This document shows positions 45,895 through 54,843 of a stretch of 64,000 nt of DNA, piece by piece. Both the position numbers and the translations under genes were made by a program. Below the pieces are notes generated by a model. That model saw nothing but the letters and a program-made list of their open reading frames with translations. It made no database searches and was not told the DNA's origin. This stretch comes from Nocardioides daeguensis (lineage in GTDB: Bacteria > Actinomycetota > Actinomycetes > Propionibacteriales > Nocardioidaceae): positions 186,001 to 250,000 of the forward strand of contig NZ_JAHTKU010000008.1 of NCBI RefSeq assembly GCF_019192965.1. Reading direction: 5' to 3'. The first letter of the stretch is position 1, and every line of letters begins with the position of its first letter.

Positions 45895-46536
45895 TCAGGA
45901 ATCCGCCGGATCGACCGGCGCGGCGAGCGCCTGCCGGCGTACCTTCAGCACCCGGAAGACCACCGTGTAGGTGCTGGCGAGGGCCAGGGCCCAGAGCGTC
46001 ACGAACATCAGGATCGGCAGGTCGAGCAGCGCCCCGAGGCCGGTCATCACGAGGATCGAGACCAGCCGGTCGGCACGCTCGGCGAGCCCGCCCTTGGCGT
46101 CCATGCCGAGGGACTCGGCGCGGGCCCGGGCGTAGGAGGTGACCGAGCCCATGACCAGGCACCAGAGGGTGACGCAGAGGTAGAGGTAGCTGTCCCCCTG
46201 GTCCTTGCCGGTGCCGGCGAAGTAGAGCGCGAGGCCACCGAAGATCGCGCCGTCGCCGATCCGGTCGAGGGTCGAGTCCCAGAAGGCACCGAACTTCGAG
46301 ACCTGGCCGGTCTCGCGAGCCATCCGGCCGTCGATGAGGTCGCTGAACACGAATGCCGTGATGAACAGGACGCCGATCAGCAGCTCGCCCTGCGGGAAGA
46401 AGATCAGGGCGCCCGCGCTGACGCCGAGGGTGCCGACCAGGGTCACCGCGTCGGGGCTGATGCCCAGCCGGATGAAGAGCCGCACCACGGGGTGCAGCAC
46501 GGTCCCGGCCCAGAACTCCTTGAAGCGATCCAACAC
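45895..46536 (-). CDS. pgsA: phosphatidylinositol phosphate synthase (CDP-alcohol phosphatidyltransferase)
   Basis: 213 aa from GTG 46536. The CDP-alcohol motif D-G-x2-A-R-x8-G-x3-D-x3-D is complete: DGRMARETGQVSKFGAFWDSTLD-type segment near residues 69-91. Six membrane spans. In actinobacteria this makes PI-phosphate from CDP-DAG and inositol phosphate, precursor of PIMs. Between a HIT gene and pdxS as in the mycobacterial Rv2612c locus. Confidence 0.9.
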   Translation of the reverse strand: MLDRFKEFWAGTVLHPVVRLFIRLGISPDAVTLVGTLGVSAGALIFFPQGELLIGVLFITAFVFSDLIDGRMARETGQVSKFGAFWDSTLDRIGDGAIFGGLALYFAGTGKDQGDSYLYLCVTLWCLVMGSVTSYARARAESLGMDAKGGLAERADRLVSILVMTGLGALLDLPILMFVTLWALALASTYTVVFRVLKVRRQALAAPVDPADS

Positions 46537-46572
46537 GGGTCAGGAACCTACTCGATGGTCACTTCGGGGGCC

Positions 46573-47124
46573 CTATTGCCAGGCCGCCGCGAGCAGGTCG
46601 CGGGTCTCCCCCAGCAGCTGCGGCAGGGTCTTGGTGCCGCCGATCACGGTCATGAAGTTCGCGTCGCCGGACCAACGCGGCACGACGTGCTGGTGCAGGT
46701 GCCCGGACAGCGAGCCGCCGGCGGCGCCGCCGAGGTTGAGTCCCACGTTGAAGGCGTGCGGCTGGGAGACCGCGCGGATCGCGCGCAGCGCCGCCTTGGT
46801 CAGCGCGGTCACCTCGTCGGTCTCCTCGTCGTCGAGGTCGAGGTAGTCGGCGACGTGGCGGTAGGGCAGCACCATCAGGTGGCCCGGGTTGTAGGGGTAG
46901 AGGTTGAGCACGACGTACGCCGTCCGGCCCCGCACCACGACCAGCTCGTCGTCGGTGGAGGTGGCCGGGTCGGCGGTGATCCGGCAGAACGGGCAGGCAG
47001 GGCGCGGGTCCGCGTGGGCGGGCGCCGAGTCGCCGGTGTCCCCGGTGTCGCCGCGGACGTAGGCCATCCGGTGCGGGGTCCACAACCGGTCGAGCCCGTC
47101 GGGCCCGGTGACGGGCGGGTTCAT
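46573..47124 (-). CDS. HIT-family hydrolase/phosphorylase (Ap4A phosphorylase-like)
   Basis: 183 aa. HIT triad GHLHQHVVPRW near residue 145, FNVGLNLGGAAGGS, and a zinc-type CPFC near 44. The mycobacterial gene in this position, Rv2613c, is a diadenosine tetraphosphate phosphorylase. ATG 47124 overlaps the tetR stop by 4 nt (ATGA). Confidence 0.9.
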   Translation of the reverse strand: MNPPVTGPDGLDRLWTPHRMAYVRGDTGDTGDSAPAHADPRPACPFCRITADPATSTDDELVVVRGRTAYVVLNLYPYNPGHLMVLPYRHVADYLDLDDEETDEVTALTKAALRAIRAVSQPHAFNVGLNLGGAAGGSLSGHLHQHVVPRWSGDANFMTVIGGTKTLPQLLGETRDLLAAAWQ

Positions 47125-47879
47125 GCGCCGCCCTCGGAGGCACCGGCCATGCGGGACGGATCCTCGGCCGGGCCGAGCGTCTGGAGCAGGTCGGCGACGG
47201 GGAGGTCGGGGAGGTTGAGTCCGCGCGCGAGCGCCATGCCGTTGATCTGCAGCCAGATCGACTCCGACAGGATCGCGATGCAGGCCTCGATCCCCGGCTC
47301 GCGCCGATCGCGCTCGAGCCACCGCCGGACCGCGGCGAAGACCGCGCCGATCATGCCGAAGACCCACGGGTCCAGGCCCGCGCGGTCGTCGTCGCTGAGC
47401 TCGACGCCGAGCGCCGCGACCACGATCGCCATGATCCCCTCGATGCCCTCGGCGACCTGCTCGACCGCCCGGCTCAGCGGGCTCGGGCCCCAGCCGGCGA
47501 GGTCGCGCTCGGCGAACCAGTACAGCGTCGGGTGCGCCTCGGCCCAGCGCACGAAGCTGCCGACCATGCGGTGGATGATCTGGTCCGGCGTGCCGTCGTA
47601 GGACAGGGCGGGGAGCAGCTCGACCCCGAGCTGGTCGCAGATCGCCCGCTGCACGGCGCGGTCGAGGTCGGAGCGGTCCTCGAAGTGGCGGTAGATGACG
47701 GTGCGGCTCATGCCGGCCTCGTCGGCCACGGCCTGGACCTGGAACTCCTCCCCCGGCGCCTGATGCTCGAGCACGGCGACCGCGGCGTCGATGATCACCT
47801 GGCGGCGCACCTGGTTGTGCTCCTGCCAGCGCCGCCGACGCCCGTCGAGCTGCTCGGTCTCCGCACCGTCCGAGGTCAT
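47121..47879 (-). CDS. TetR/AcrR-family transcriptional regulator
   Basis: 252 aa. N-terminal HTH, RRQVIIDAAVAVLEHQAPGEEF...VADEAGMSRTVIYRHFEDRSDLDRAV at residues about 25-75; variable ligand domain with RWLERDRREPGIEACIA. Rather long C-terminal part and a Trp-rich pocket (TLYWFAERDLAGWG). Target not evident; could act on itself, the HIT/pgsA genes, or elsewhere. Confidence 0.87.
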   Translation of the reverse strand: MTSDGAETEQLDGRRRRWQEHNQVRRQVIIDAAVAVLEHQAPGEEFQVQAVADEAGMSRTVIYRHFEDRSDLDRAVQRAICDQLGVELLPALSYDGTPDQIIHRMVGSFVRWAEAHPTLYWFAERDLAGWGPSPLSRAVEQVAEGIEGIMAIVVAALGVELSDDDRAGLDPWVFGMIGAVFAAVRRWLERDRREPGIEACIAILSESIWLQINGMALARGLNLPDLPVADLLQTLGPAEDPSRMAGASEGGA

Positions 47880-47919
47880 GGGGAAACCCTCTCACGCCGT
47901 CCCACGGGGTCGCGTCCGG

Positions 47920-48915
47920 TCACGAGAACCGGTGGAACCAGCGGCCGAGGTCGGCCGCGATCCCCGGGCAGGTCAGGTTCAGGTCGCGTTGTCCCTCCAC
48001 CCACTGCCCCATGACGGCCGTCCCGCCCTGGATGGACCAGTCGGGGCCGCACCGGTTGAGCGCCTCCGCCCGCGAGGTCTGTCCAGCGGCTCGCCACTCG
48101 GGCACGCCGCCGAGGCTCAGGTTCCCGACGACGCGGCGGTACAGGCTGGGCGTGGAGTAGACGCCGATCGCGAAGCCGGCGTCGGAGTAGCCCCGGGCCA
48201 CGCCCTCGATGACGGCGGCGTTGGCCTGCAGGTCGGCGCTCCAGTCGAAGTTCGGCACCGGCTCGACGTCGATCCACACGATCGGGCTGACCACGCCGAC
48301 CTGGCCCATGGTGCCGATGTTGTAGCGCGCCTGCTGGTAGCCGACGTTGCGCAGCCGCCCGAGCCGGTCGGTGGCCTCGTACGGACCGTCTGCACCGTAC
48401 TCCTGCAGGGTCTGCTTGCTGGGGAAGCTGGAGACGGCGTAGACGGAGACGAGGACGTCGTTGGCCTTGGCCCACGCGACCTGGTCGGCCAGGCACGGGT
48501 TGGGGGTGAAGCCGGGGCCGTTGGTGAGGCCGAGGACGACGTACTCGGCCTCGGGCAGGGGCATCGGCAGCCCCTTGCCCTGCTTCTCCGGGATGCCGGT
48601 TCCGGGCGGGCACTGGGGCCAGCTCACGTCGCCGCCGAGCACCTCCCCGTCCCGGGGCGCGATGTCGCTGGTCGGCCCCCGGCTCGCCCCGCGGGCGGCC
48701 TGCTCGGCCAGCTTGGCGAGGTCGCTCGCGTCGGCGCCGGGGTCACCCGCGTCACCGCCGGGCGCGCCGTCGACCGCCGTGTCGGTGGCGGTCGGCGTAC
48801 TGACCGGCGGGAGCGGCGGGGCGCCCGAGGGCGTGGACCCGCCGCAGCCGGTGAGGACCGCGGCCAGCGCCGCGGCGACGCAGGCGAGCGCCGCCCGGCG
48901 ACCGCCGGCCTCCAT
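47920..48915 (-). CDS. lipoprotein with glycoside-hydrolase-like (Rv2525c/DUF1906-type) barrel domain
   Basis: 331 aa. Lipobox VLTGC near residue 23 followed by a Ser/Pro/Asp/Gly linker to about 85. The rest, VLGGDVSWPQCPPG, VLGLTNGPGFTPNPCLADQV, VSPIVWIDVEPVPNFDWS, AGFAIGVYSTPSLYRRV, follows the TIM-barrel pattern of GH25-like or DUF1906 proteins: Asp after GG and the WIDVEP pair where acids are expected. Cell-envelope role likely. It lies 3 nt after thrS. Confidence 0.75.
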   Translation of the reverse strand: MEAGGRRAALACVAAALAAVLTGCGGSTPSGAPPLPPVSTPTATDTAVDGAPGGDAGDPGADASDLAKLAEQAARGASRGPTSDIAPRDGEVLGGDVSWPQCPPGTGIPEKQGKGLPMPLPEAEYVVLGLTNGPGFTPNPCLADQVAWAKANDVLVSVYAVSSFPSKQTLQEYGADGPYEATDRLGRLRNVGYQQARYNIGTMGQVGVVSPIVWIDVEPVPNFDWSADLQANAAVIEGVARGYSDAGFAIGVYSTPSLYRRVVGNLSLGGVPEWRAAGQTSRAEALNRCGPDWSIQGGTAVMGQWVEGQRDLNLTCPGIAADLGRWFHRFS

Positions 48916-48918
48916 CGC

Positions 48919-50901
48919 TCAGACCTGCTCGCGCGACTCGACCGCGGCGACCACGCGGGCGACGGCCTCGTCGATCGGGACGCCGTTGTCCTGGCGCCCG
49001 TCGCGGTAGCGGAAGCTGACCGCGCCCTTCTCGACGTCCTCACCACCGGCGATGAGCATGAACGGGATCTTCTGCAGCTGCGCGTTGCGGATCTTCTTCT
49101 GGAACCGGTCGTCGGACTCGTCGACCTCGACCCGGATCCCCCGTGCCTTGAGCTGGCTGGTGACCTCGTAGAGGTAGTCGGTGAACGCGTCGGCCACGGG
49201 GATGCCGACGACCTGCACCGGGGCCAGCCACGGAGGGAAGGCGCCGGCGTAGTGCTCGACGAGCACCCCGAGGAAGCGCTCGATCGAGCCGAACTTCGCC
49301 GAGTGGATCATCACCGGCTGCTGCTTGGAGCCGTCGGAGGCGGTGTACTCCAGGCCGAACCGCGCCGGCTGGTTGAAGTCGTACTGGACCGTGCCCATCT
49401 GCCAGGTGCGGCCGATGGCGTCCTTGGCCTGGACCGAGATCTTCGGGCCGTAGAACGCCGCGCCGCCCGGGTCGGGGACGAGCTCGAGGCCGGACTCAGT
49501 GGCGACCTGCTCGAGGATCGCGGTCGCCGTCGCCCAGTCCTCGTCGCTGCCGATGAACTTGTCGGCCTTGGCGTCGTCGCGCGTCGACAGCTCGAGGTAG
49601 AAGTCGTCGAGGCCGAAGTCGCGCAGCACGCTGAGCATGAAGTTCAGCAGGTGCTTGACCTCGTCGGGCGCCTGCTCGGGGGTGCAGTAGGAGTGCGAGT
49701 CGTCCTGGGCGAAGCCGCGCACGCGGGTGAGGCCGTGGATGACGCCGGACTTCTCGTAGCGGTAGACGCTGCCGAACTCGAACAGGCGCAGCGGCAGCTC
49801 GCGGTAGGAGCGCCCGCGGCTGCTGAAGATCAGGTTGTGCATCGGGCAGTTCATCGCCTTCAGCTGGTAGTTCGCGCCCTCGAACTCCATCGGCGGGAAC
49901 ATCGTGTCTGCGTAGTGCGGCAGGTGGCCCGAGGTGTGGAACAGCCCGTCCTTGGAGATGTGCGGCGTGCCGACGTACGAGAAGCCCTCCTCGATGTGGC
50001 GCCGGCGGACATAGTCCTCCATCTCCCGCTTGATCACGCCGCCCTTGGGGTGGAAGACCGGCAGGCCGGAGCCGATCTCGTCGGGGAACGAGAACAGGTC
50101 GAGCTCGCGACCGAGCTTGCGGTGGTCGCGGCGCTCAGCCTCCTCGAGGCGGTGCAGGTGGGCGTCGAGCTCGTCCTTGCTCGGCCACGCGGTGCCGTAG
50201 ATGCGCTGGAGCTGCTTGTTCTTCTCGTCGCCGCGCCAGTAGGCCGCCGCGCTCCGCATCAGCTTGAACGCGGGGATCCGCTTGGTGGTCGGCAGGTGCG
50301 GCCCCCGGCAGAGGTCCTTCCACGCGACCTCGCCCTTGCGGTTGAGGTTGTCGTAGATCGTCAGCTCGCCCGCGCCGACCTCGGCGGACGCGCCTTCCGC
50401 GGCGTCCGCGGCCGAGCCCTTGAGACCGATCAGCTCGATCTTGTAGGGCTCGTCGGCGAGCTCGACCAGCGCGTCCTCGTCGGTGGTGACCCGGCGCTCG
50501 AAGCGCTGGTTCTCCTTGATGATCTTGCGCATCGCCGTCTCGAGCTTGACCAGGTCCTCGGGCACGAACGGGGTCTCGACGTCGAAGTCGTAGTAGAAGC
50601 CGTCCTGGATCGGCGGGCCGATGCCGAGCTTGGCGTCGGGGAACACCTGCTGCACGGCCTGCGCCAGCACGTGGGCGGTGGAGTGCCGCAGGATGTCGAG
50701 GCCGTCGGGGCTGCCGATCAGGACGCCCTCCACCTCGTCGCCGTCGACCAGCGGGTAGGAGAGGTCCTTGAGCTGGCCGCCGACGCGGGCGGCGATCACG
50801 TCGGCGTCGTCGCGGAACAGCTCCCAGGCCTTGGTGCCCTCCGTGACCGTCTCCTCCTGGCGCGCGTCAGGACTGAGTACGGCGACCTTGATGTCGGGCA
50901 C
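48919..50901 (-). CDS. thrS: threonyl-tRNA synthetase
   Basis: 660 aa: N-terminal TGS domain, editing domain ([26 protein letters not shown], with zinc-binding His/Cys pattern), class II core ([33 protein letters not shown] with zinc Cys in NCPMHN), anticodon domain ending in [21 protein letters not shown] 50901. A TACGAT -10-like box (50967-50962) is the only promoter hint in the 151-bp gap shared with dps. Confidence 0.96.
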   Translation of the reverse strand: MPDIKVAVLSPDARQEETVTEGTKAWELFRDDADVIAARVGGQLKDLSYPLVDGDEVEGVLIGSPDGLDILRHSTAHVLAQAVQQVFPDAKLGIGPPIQDGFYYDFDVETPFVPEDLVKLETAMRKIIKENQRFERRVTTDEDALVELADEPYKIELIGLKGSAADAAEGASAEVGAGELTIYDNLNRKGEVAWKDLCRGPHLPTTKRIPAFKLMRSAAAYWRGDEKNKQLQRIYGTAWPSKDELDAHLHRLEEAERRDHRKLGRELDLFSFPDEIGSGLPVFHPKGGVIKREMEDYVRRRHIEEGFSYVGTPHISKDGLFHTSGHLPHYADTMFPPMEFEGANYQLKAMNCPMHNLIFSSRGRSYRELPLRLFEFGSVYRYEKSGVIHGLTRVRGFAQDDSHSYCTPEQAPDEVKHLLNFMLSVLRDFGLDDFYLELSTRDDAKADKFIGSDEDWATATAILEQVATESGLELVPDPGGAAFYGPKISVQAKDAIGRTWQMGTVQYDFNQPARFGLEYTASDGSKQQPVMIHSAKFGSIERFLGVLVEHYAGAFPPWLAPVQVVGIPVADAFTDYLYEVTSQLKARGIRVEVDESDDRFQKKIRNAQLQKIPFMLIAGGEDVEKGAVSFRYRDGRQDNGVPIDEAVARVVAAVESREQV

Positions 50902-51052
50902 GGAAGGACTCCCTCGAGTGGTTCACGGGTGGCGGCGCGACCGGACGGCGCACCGGTCACGATCGTACCGAGCCGGCTGGGGGTCCCGCGCGGCAGTTCG
51001 ACGCCCCGCCGCCCGACCGTCTGAACGCTCGTCGATCGCGTACCTCAGGACC

Positions 51053-51604
51053 ATGGCATCCACCCCCACCCTGCACTTCACCACGCCCGGTCTCGACGAG
51101 AAGGCGGCCGCGCGCGTCGTCGAACTCCTGCAGAGCCGTCTGGACGCGTGCACCGACCTCCACCTGACGCTCAAGCACGTGCACTGGAACGTCGTCGGGC
51201 CGCATTTCATCGCCGTCCACGAGATGATCGACCCTCAGGTCGACACGGTCCGTGGCTTCGCCGATGCGCTCGCCGAACGGGTCGCGACCCTCGGCGGCTC
51301 GCCCCAGGGAACTCCCGGTGGCCTGGTCGAGCGCCGGGCCTGGGACGACTACGGCATCGGCCGCGGCACCACCCAGCAGCACCTCGCCGCGCTCGACATC
51401 GTCTACCAGGGCGTGATCTCGACGTACCGCGACGGGATCAAGGAGCTGGACGACCTGGACCTGGTCACCCAGGACATGTTCATCGCGCAGACCGAGCAGC
51501 TCGAGCTGTTCCACTGGTTCGTCCGCGCGCACCTCGAGGACACGGGCGGTCGGTTGAGCACCGCCGGCGACACCACGGAGCAGGCCGCCGCCGCCGACGC
51601 TTGA
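51053..51604 (+). CDS. dps: Dps-family DNA-binding ferritin
   Basis: 183 aa four-helix bundle from ATG 51053. Ferroxidase signature HVHWNVVGPHFIAVHEMID near residue 45 (first His, Asp/Glu pair), second region DYGIGRGTTQQHLAAL, and LELFHWFVRAHLED near 150. Dodecamer that stores iron and protects DNA. The frame extends upstream only as antisense noise over thrS. Weak ribosome site CAGGACC. Ala-rich acidic tail. Confidence 0.92.
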   Translation: MASTPTLHFTTPGLDEKAAARVVELLQSRLDACTDLHLTLKHVHWNVVGPHFIAVHEMIDPQVDTVRGFADALAERVATLGGSPQGTPGGLVERRAWDDYGIGRGTTQQHLAALDIVYQGVISTYRDGIKELDDLDLVTQDMFIAQTEQLELFHWFVRAHLEDTGGRLSTAGDTTEQAAAADA

Positions 51605-51618
51605 CCCGCACGTCGGGC

Positions 51619-51891
51619 TCAGGCCTTCTCGCAGGCGATCCCGTCCTTGTCACGGTCGCTCTTGGCATTGGCCTTGTAGAGCTTGGCGTTGCGCGTGAAG
51701 TCGGTGACCTTCGTGCCCGAGGTCTTGTCCACCGCGCCGGGCTTGCCGACGCCGTGCGGGTAGGCCTTGTTGAGGGCCGTGCAGTTCCGGTAGGTCTTCG
51801 GACCGGCCGCGTCGGCGGGCCCGGCCAGCGCGAGCGAGGCGGGCGCCAGCAGCGCGGCGGCGAGGACGGCGGCAATTCGACGGCTGTTCAT
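51619..51891 (-). CDS. secreted excalibur calcium-binding domain protein
   Basis: 90 aa. Signal peptide MNSRRIAAVLAAALLAPASLALAGPADA, then the excalibur domain: NCTALNKAYPHGVGK near 40-54 and the Ca-binding DRDKDGIACEK at the C-terminus (D-x-D-x-D-G-x-x-C-E). Two Cys likely pair. Extracellular. Converges with dps across a 14-bp gap. Confidence 0.9.
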   Translation of the reverse strand: MNSRRIAAVLAAALLAPASLALAGPADAAGPKTYRNCTALNKAYPHGVGKPGAVDKTSGTKVTDFTRNAKLYKANAKSDRDKDGIACEKA

Positions 51892-51957
51892 GGCGCTGGA
51901 GCGTACGTCGGCGACCGCGTGCTGTCCGGAGAACGCGGCAGGTCAGGACCGCCTCGG

Positions 51958-54576
51958 TCACCCCGGTTGCAGCACCACGGTGATCGTCGCGGCCCGGCTG
52001 GCGGCGTCGGTGGAGGCGGTCAGCGCGGGCGCCGTCCCCTCGGCAGCCGGTCCGCCGCCGTCGGCCAGCAGGGCGTCGATGTGCCCACCGCTGGTGCCGA
52101 TCGTCTCGTCGCGCACCGCCACGGCGGCAGGCGGCAGCCAGTCGGTGGTCGAGGACGACTTGTCGGCCCAGTACGACACCACCCAGCGCCCCGCGCCGGA
52201 GACGGCGACGGCGGACGTCGGGTGAGTGAGGGTGCTGGCCGCGTCGCTGCGCGTCGCGACGAGCGCGACCGGCGTCGTGCGCGAGGCACCGGCGTACGCC
52301 GCCAGCTGGAGCGCGGTCTTGGCGTACCCGCCGAGCTGGACACTCACCCGCGAGCCGGCGTCGGCGGCGGTGGCGACCCGCTGCCAGAGCAGGGTCCGCT
52401 CGGAGCCGGTGACGAAGTCGGCCAGCTCGGTCCACCCGGCGGGCGGGGTGATCGCGACCGTGGTGACGTTGAGCGTCGCGTAGAGCAGCAGCGCGTCGCC
52501 GTCGCGTACGGCGGCCGGGACCGTCACGGCCGGGGCGGTGGTGTTGGCGTTGATCCGCGCGAGGGCCCGGAACCCGATCGGGGTGCTGTCACCGACGCTC
52601 ACCGCGTGGGTGACGGTCGCGGTCTGGCCGGCGGAGTCGGTCACGACCAGCGTGACGTCGTAGGTGCCCGGGGCGGCGTAGGTCCGGTCGGCGACGGTGC
52701 CGGTCGCGCTGCCGCCGTCGCCGAACGACCACTGCAGCGAGGCGAGCGGGCCGTCCGGGTCGGAGGAGCCGGACCCGTCGAAGGTGCAGGTGAGGGCGCT
52801 GCAGGCGGAGGTGAAGGCCGCGGTCGGCGGCCGGTCCTGCTGCTGCGGCACCGTGTAGGCGAGGTGCAGCACCGGCGCCGTGGCGCCGTCGTGCGACGAC
52901 GCTCGCCGCTCGCCGGTCCCGGTCAGCACGAAGGCGAGCGCGTTGCCCTGCCGCCAGCCGGCGCGGTCGACGACCTCCTGGACGACGCTGCGCAGGTCCG
53001 GGGTGCGCTGGGCGCTGCCGCGCTGGCCGGCGGTCCAGGCCGGCGGGCTCCAGGCGACCTGGGCCGTGGTCCGCGGCCGCGAGGACACGGTCGTCGAGGA
53101 GGTGGTGAAGGTCGGGGTGTCGTCGGCGTCGATCCCCCGCACCTGTACCGAGGCGGCAGCGCTGTTCGAACCGCTGGCCGCGAACTGGATCCACGCCTCG
53201 GTGAGCGTCGCACCCGCCGGCACCGCGAGGTCGTCGAACCGGATGCCGATCGTCTGCGACGTCGTCCCCGCCTGGGGGATGTTGAGCGTCGAGCCCAGCC
53301 AGTCGGTGTAGCCGGTCGGGCGCTGCTCGACGTCGTCGAACGCCTTGGCCACCGGGGTGTCGAGCGGGCGCGGCGCTCCGGGAGCGACGGCGGTGATCGT
53401 GACGTCGTCCGAGCCCGACAGCTCGCCGTCCGAGGCCGTCGCGCGCAGCACGTAGCTGCCGGGCGTCGAGAAGGTGGCGGTGGTCTGCGGCTGGGTCGGC
53501 GTCGAGAAGGCGACGGCGGCTGGCCCGGAGACCCGGGCCCACTGCACGGTTGCCGGCGCCGGGACCCCGTCGTCGCGGACTGCAGCGCTCAGGTCGATGG
53601 GGGTACCGACCTCGACCGGCGCGTCCCGGCCGGCGTCGACCACCGGCGCGAGGTTGCCGACCGGCGGCAGGTCGGCCCTCAGCTCGTAGAGCCGGCCGTC
53701 GTTCTCGTTGGCGTTGCTGTCGTTGTCGACACCTCGGTCGACCACGTAGAAGTCGTACCGGTTCGGGTCGTTGCTCGCCGGCGCCACCGCGATGCCCGCC
53801 GCGAACCGCTGGTTGGTGACGGCGATGTCGATCTGGTCGACCAGGACCAGGTCGCGGTTGAGCTCGTAGATCCGGTCGGAGGTGCTGTCGACGACCACGA
53901 GCGTCCCGCGGCCGGGGTGGTAGCCGATGCCCTCGGGGTCCTCGGCGCCGTACCGCTGCACGTCGAACTCGGTCGCGGTGTCGTCCCCCGTCGGGGCGAC
54001 CCCGTCGAAGACGCCGTTGGGACCGGGCGAGACGCGGTGCACGTCGTTGTCGGCGCCGTCGAGGACGAAGAGCTCGCCGGTCGGCGGGAAGTAGGTCACG
54101 TCCTCGGGGTCGGTGCTGCCGAACGCGGCGGTGCTGAACTGGGTGTGGACGTCGTCGCCCGTGCCGTAGCGCCCGTCGGCGCCCGCGGTGATCTCGTGCA
54201 CCCGGAACTGGTCGTCGTCGGAGACGTAGACGTGACCGTTGGCCGGGTTGCTCGCGATGCCCGCGGCCTCGTGGCTGTACGCGGCCGTCGTTCCGCGGTC
54301 CACGATCGTCCCGGTCCGGGTCGTCTCCAGGATGTTCGAGCCCTGGAACACCGGCGTCTCGTCGACCTCCGAGTCGGCGAGCAACAGGTGGTCGCGGCCG
54401 GGCAGGTAGGTGATGCCGGCCGGGTCGGGCAGCGGCGTCGACCACGCCGCCGTCGAGATGTCCTGCACCAGGCTCGCCACCACCGTGGGGGCGGCGGCAG
54501 CGGCGGGAGGCGCGGCAGGGATGAGGGCGAGGCTCGTCGCGCCCAGCACGACGGCAACCGCGGCGGGGAGCTTCAT
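51958..54576 (-). CDS. large secreted multidomain protein (beta-propeller, PKD, carbohydrate-binding-like modules)
   Basis: 872 aa from ATG 54576. Signal peptide to about residue 28; residues 30-330 resemble an NHL/SdiA-regulated-type beta-propeller (repeated GIAxxPxNGHVYVSDDD, DPEGIGYHPGRGTLVVVD); PKD-like domain about 335-430; a DNRLRE/CBM-type module about 440-600 (DDVEQRPTGYTDWLGSTLNIPQ, LTEAWIQFAASGSN); a second PKD domain about 610-690 (DGSGSSDPDGPLASLQWSFGDGG); a C-terminal beta domain. Catalytic residues not apparent; a substrate-binding or adhesion role is likely. The domain boundaries are estimates. Confidence 0.75.
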   Translation of the reverse strand: MKLPAAVAVVLGATSLALIPAAPPAAAAAPTVVASLVQDISTAAWSTPLPDPAGITYLPGRDHLLLADSEVDETPVFQGSNILETTRTGTIVDRGTTAAYSHEAAGIASNPANGHVYVSDDDQFRVHEITAGADGRYGTGDDVHTQFSTAAFGSTDPEDVTYFPPTGELFVLDGADNDVHRVSPGPNGVFDGVAPTGDDTATEFDVQRYGAEDPEGIGYHPGRGTLVVVDSTSDRIYELNRDLVLVDQIDIAVTNQRFAAGIAVAPASNDPNRYDFYVVDRGVDNDSNANENDGRLYELRADLPPVGNLAPVVDAGRDAPVEVGTPIDLSAAVRDDGVPAPATVQWARVSGPAAVAFSTPTQPQTTATFSTPGSYVLRATASDGELSGSDDVTITAVAPGAPRPLDTPVAKAFDDVEQRPTGYTDWLGSTLNIPQAGTTSQTIGIRFDDLAVPAGATLTEAWIQFAASGSNSAAASVQVRGIDADDTPTFTTSSTTVSSRPRTTAQVAWSPPAWTAGQRGSAQRTPDLRSVVQEVVDRAGWRQGNALAFVLTGTGERRASSHDGATAPVLHLAYTVPQQQDRPPTAAFTSACSALTCTFDGSGSSDPDGPLASLQWSFGDGGSATGTVADRTYAAPGTYDVTLVVTDSAGQTATVTHAVSVGDSTPIGFRALARINANTTAPAVTVPAAVRDGDALLLYATLNVTTVAITPPAGWTELADFVTGSERTLLWQRVATAADAGSRVSVQLGGYAKTALQLAAYAGASRTTPVALVATRSDAASTLTHPTSAVAVSGAGRWVVSYWADKSSSTTDWLPPAAVAVRDETIGTSGGHIDALLADGGGPAAEGTAPALTASTDAASRAATITVVLQPG

Positions 54577-54650
54577 GGTCTCGACCGTAGGAACGGGAAG
54601 GAGCCGCGCGCATCCCCCGATTCGGGGCAGTTCGCGCCGGGAAATGCACG

Positions 54651-54677
54651 AGAGCCGCACTCGGTGAGTGCGGCTCT
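54651..54677 (-). terminator. tRNA-Val(CAC) terminator hairpin
   Basis: Perfect 12-bp stem AGAGCCGCACTC / GAGTGCGGCTCT with a 3-nt loop, 13 nt past the tRNA 3' end. Confidence 0.85.
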
Positions 54678-54690
54678 GGTGGATCTCCGG

Positions 54691-54762
54691 TGGGCGATAC
54701 TGGGTTCGAACCAGTGACCTCTTCGGTGTGAACGAAGCGCGCTACCACTGCGCCAATCGCCC
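54691..54762 (-). tRNA. tRNA-Val (anticodon CAC)
   Basis: 72-nt cloverleaf: acceptor GGGCGAT/ATCGCCC, D stem GCGC/GCGC, anticodon stem CTTCG/CGAAG with loop TTCACAC giving anticodon CAC, T arm ACTGG-TTCGAAC-CCAGT, discriminator A. Followed by CCG, so CCA is not fully encoded. Reads GUG. Only nine or so positions differ from tRNA-Val(GAC) at 59126. Confidence 0.95.
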
Positions 54763-54777
54763 GGGGCGGACCCGAAG

Positions 54778-54820
54778 GAACCGCGGTGCGAGACTCTAGC
54801 CCATCACGCGACCGCGGTTC
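54778..54820. terminator. inverted repeat between tRNA-Val and the monooxygenase gene
   Basis: GAACCGCGGT at 54778-54787 and ACCGCGGTTC at 54811-54820, perfect 10-bp arms, 23-nt loop. It lies 24 nt past the monooxygenase stop; terminator most likely. Each arm holds the palindrome ACCGCGGT, so a paired protein site is the alternative. Confidence 0.5.
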
Positions 54821-54843
54821 ACATCGGGGACACCCCCAGGGTC

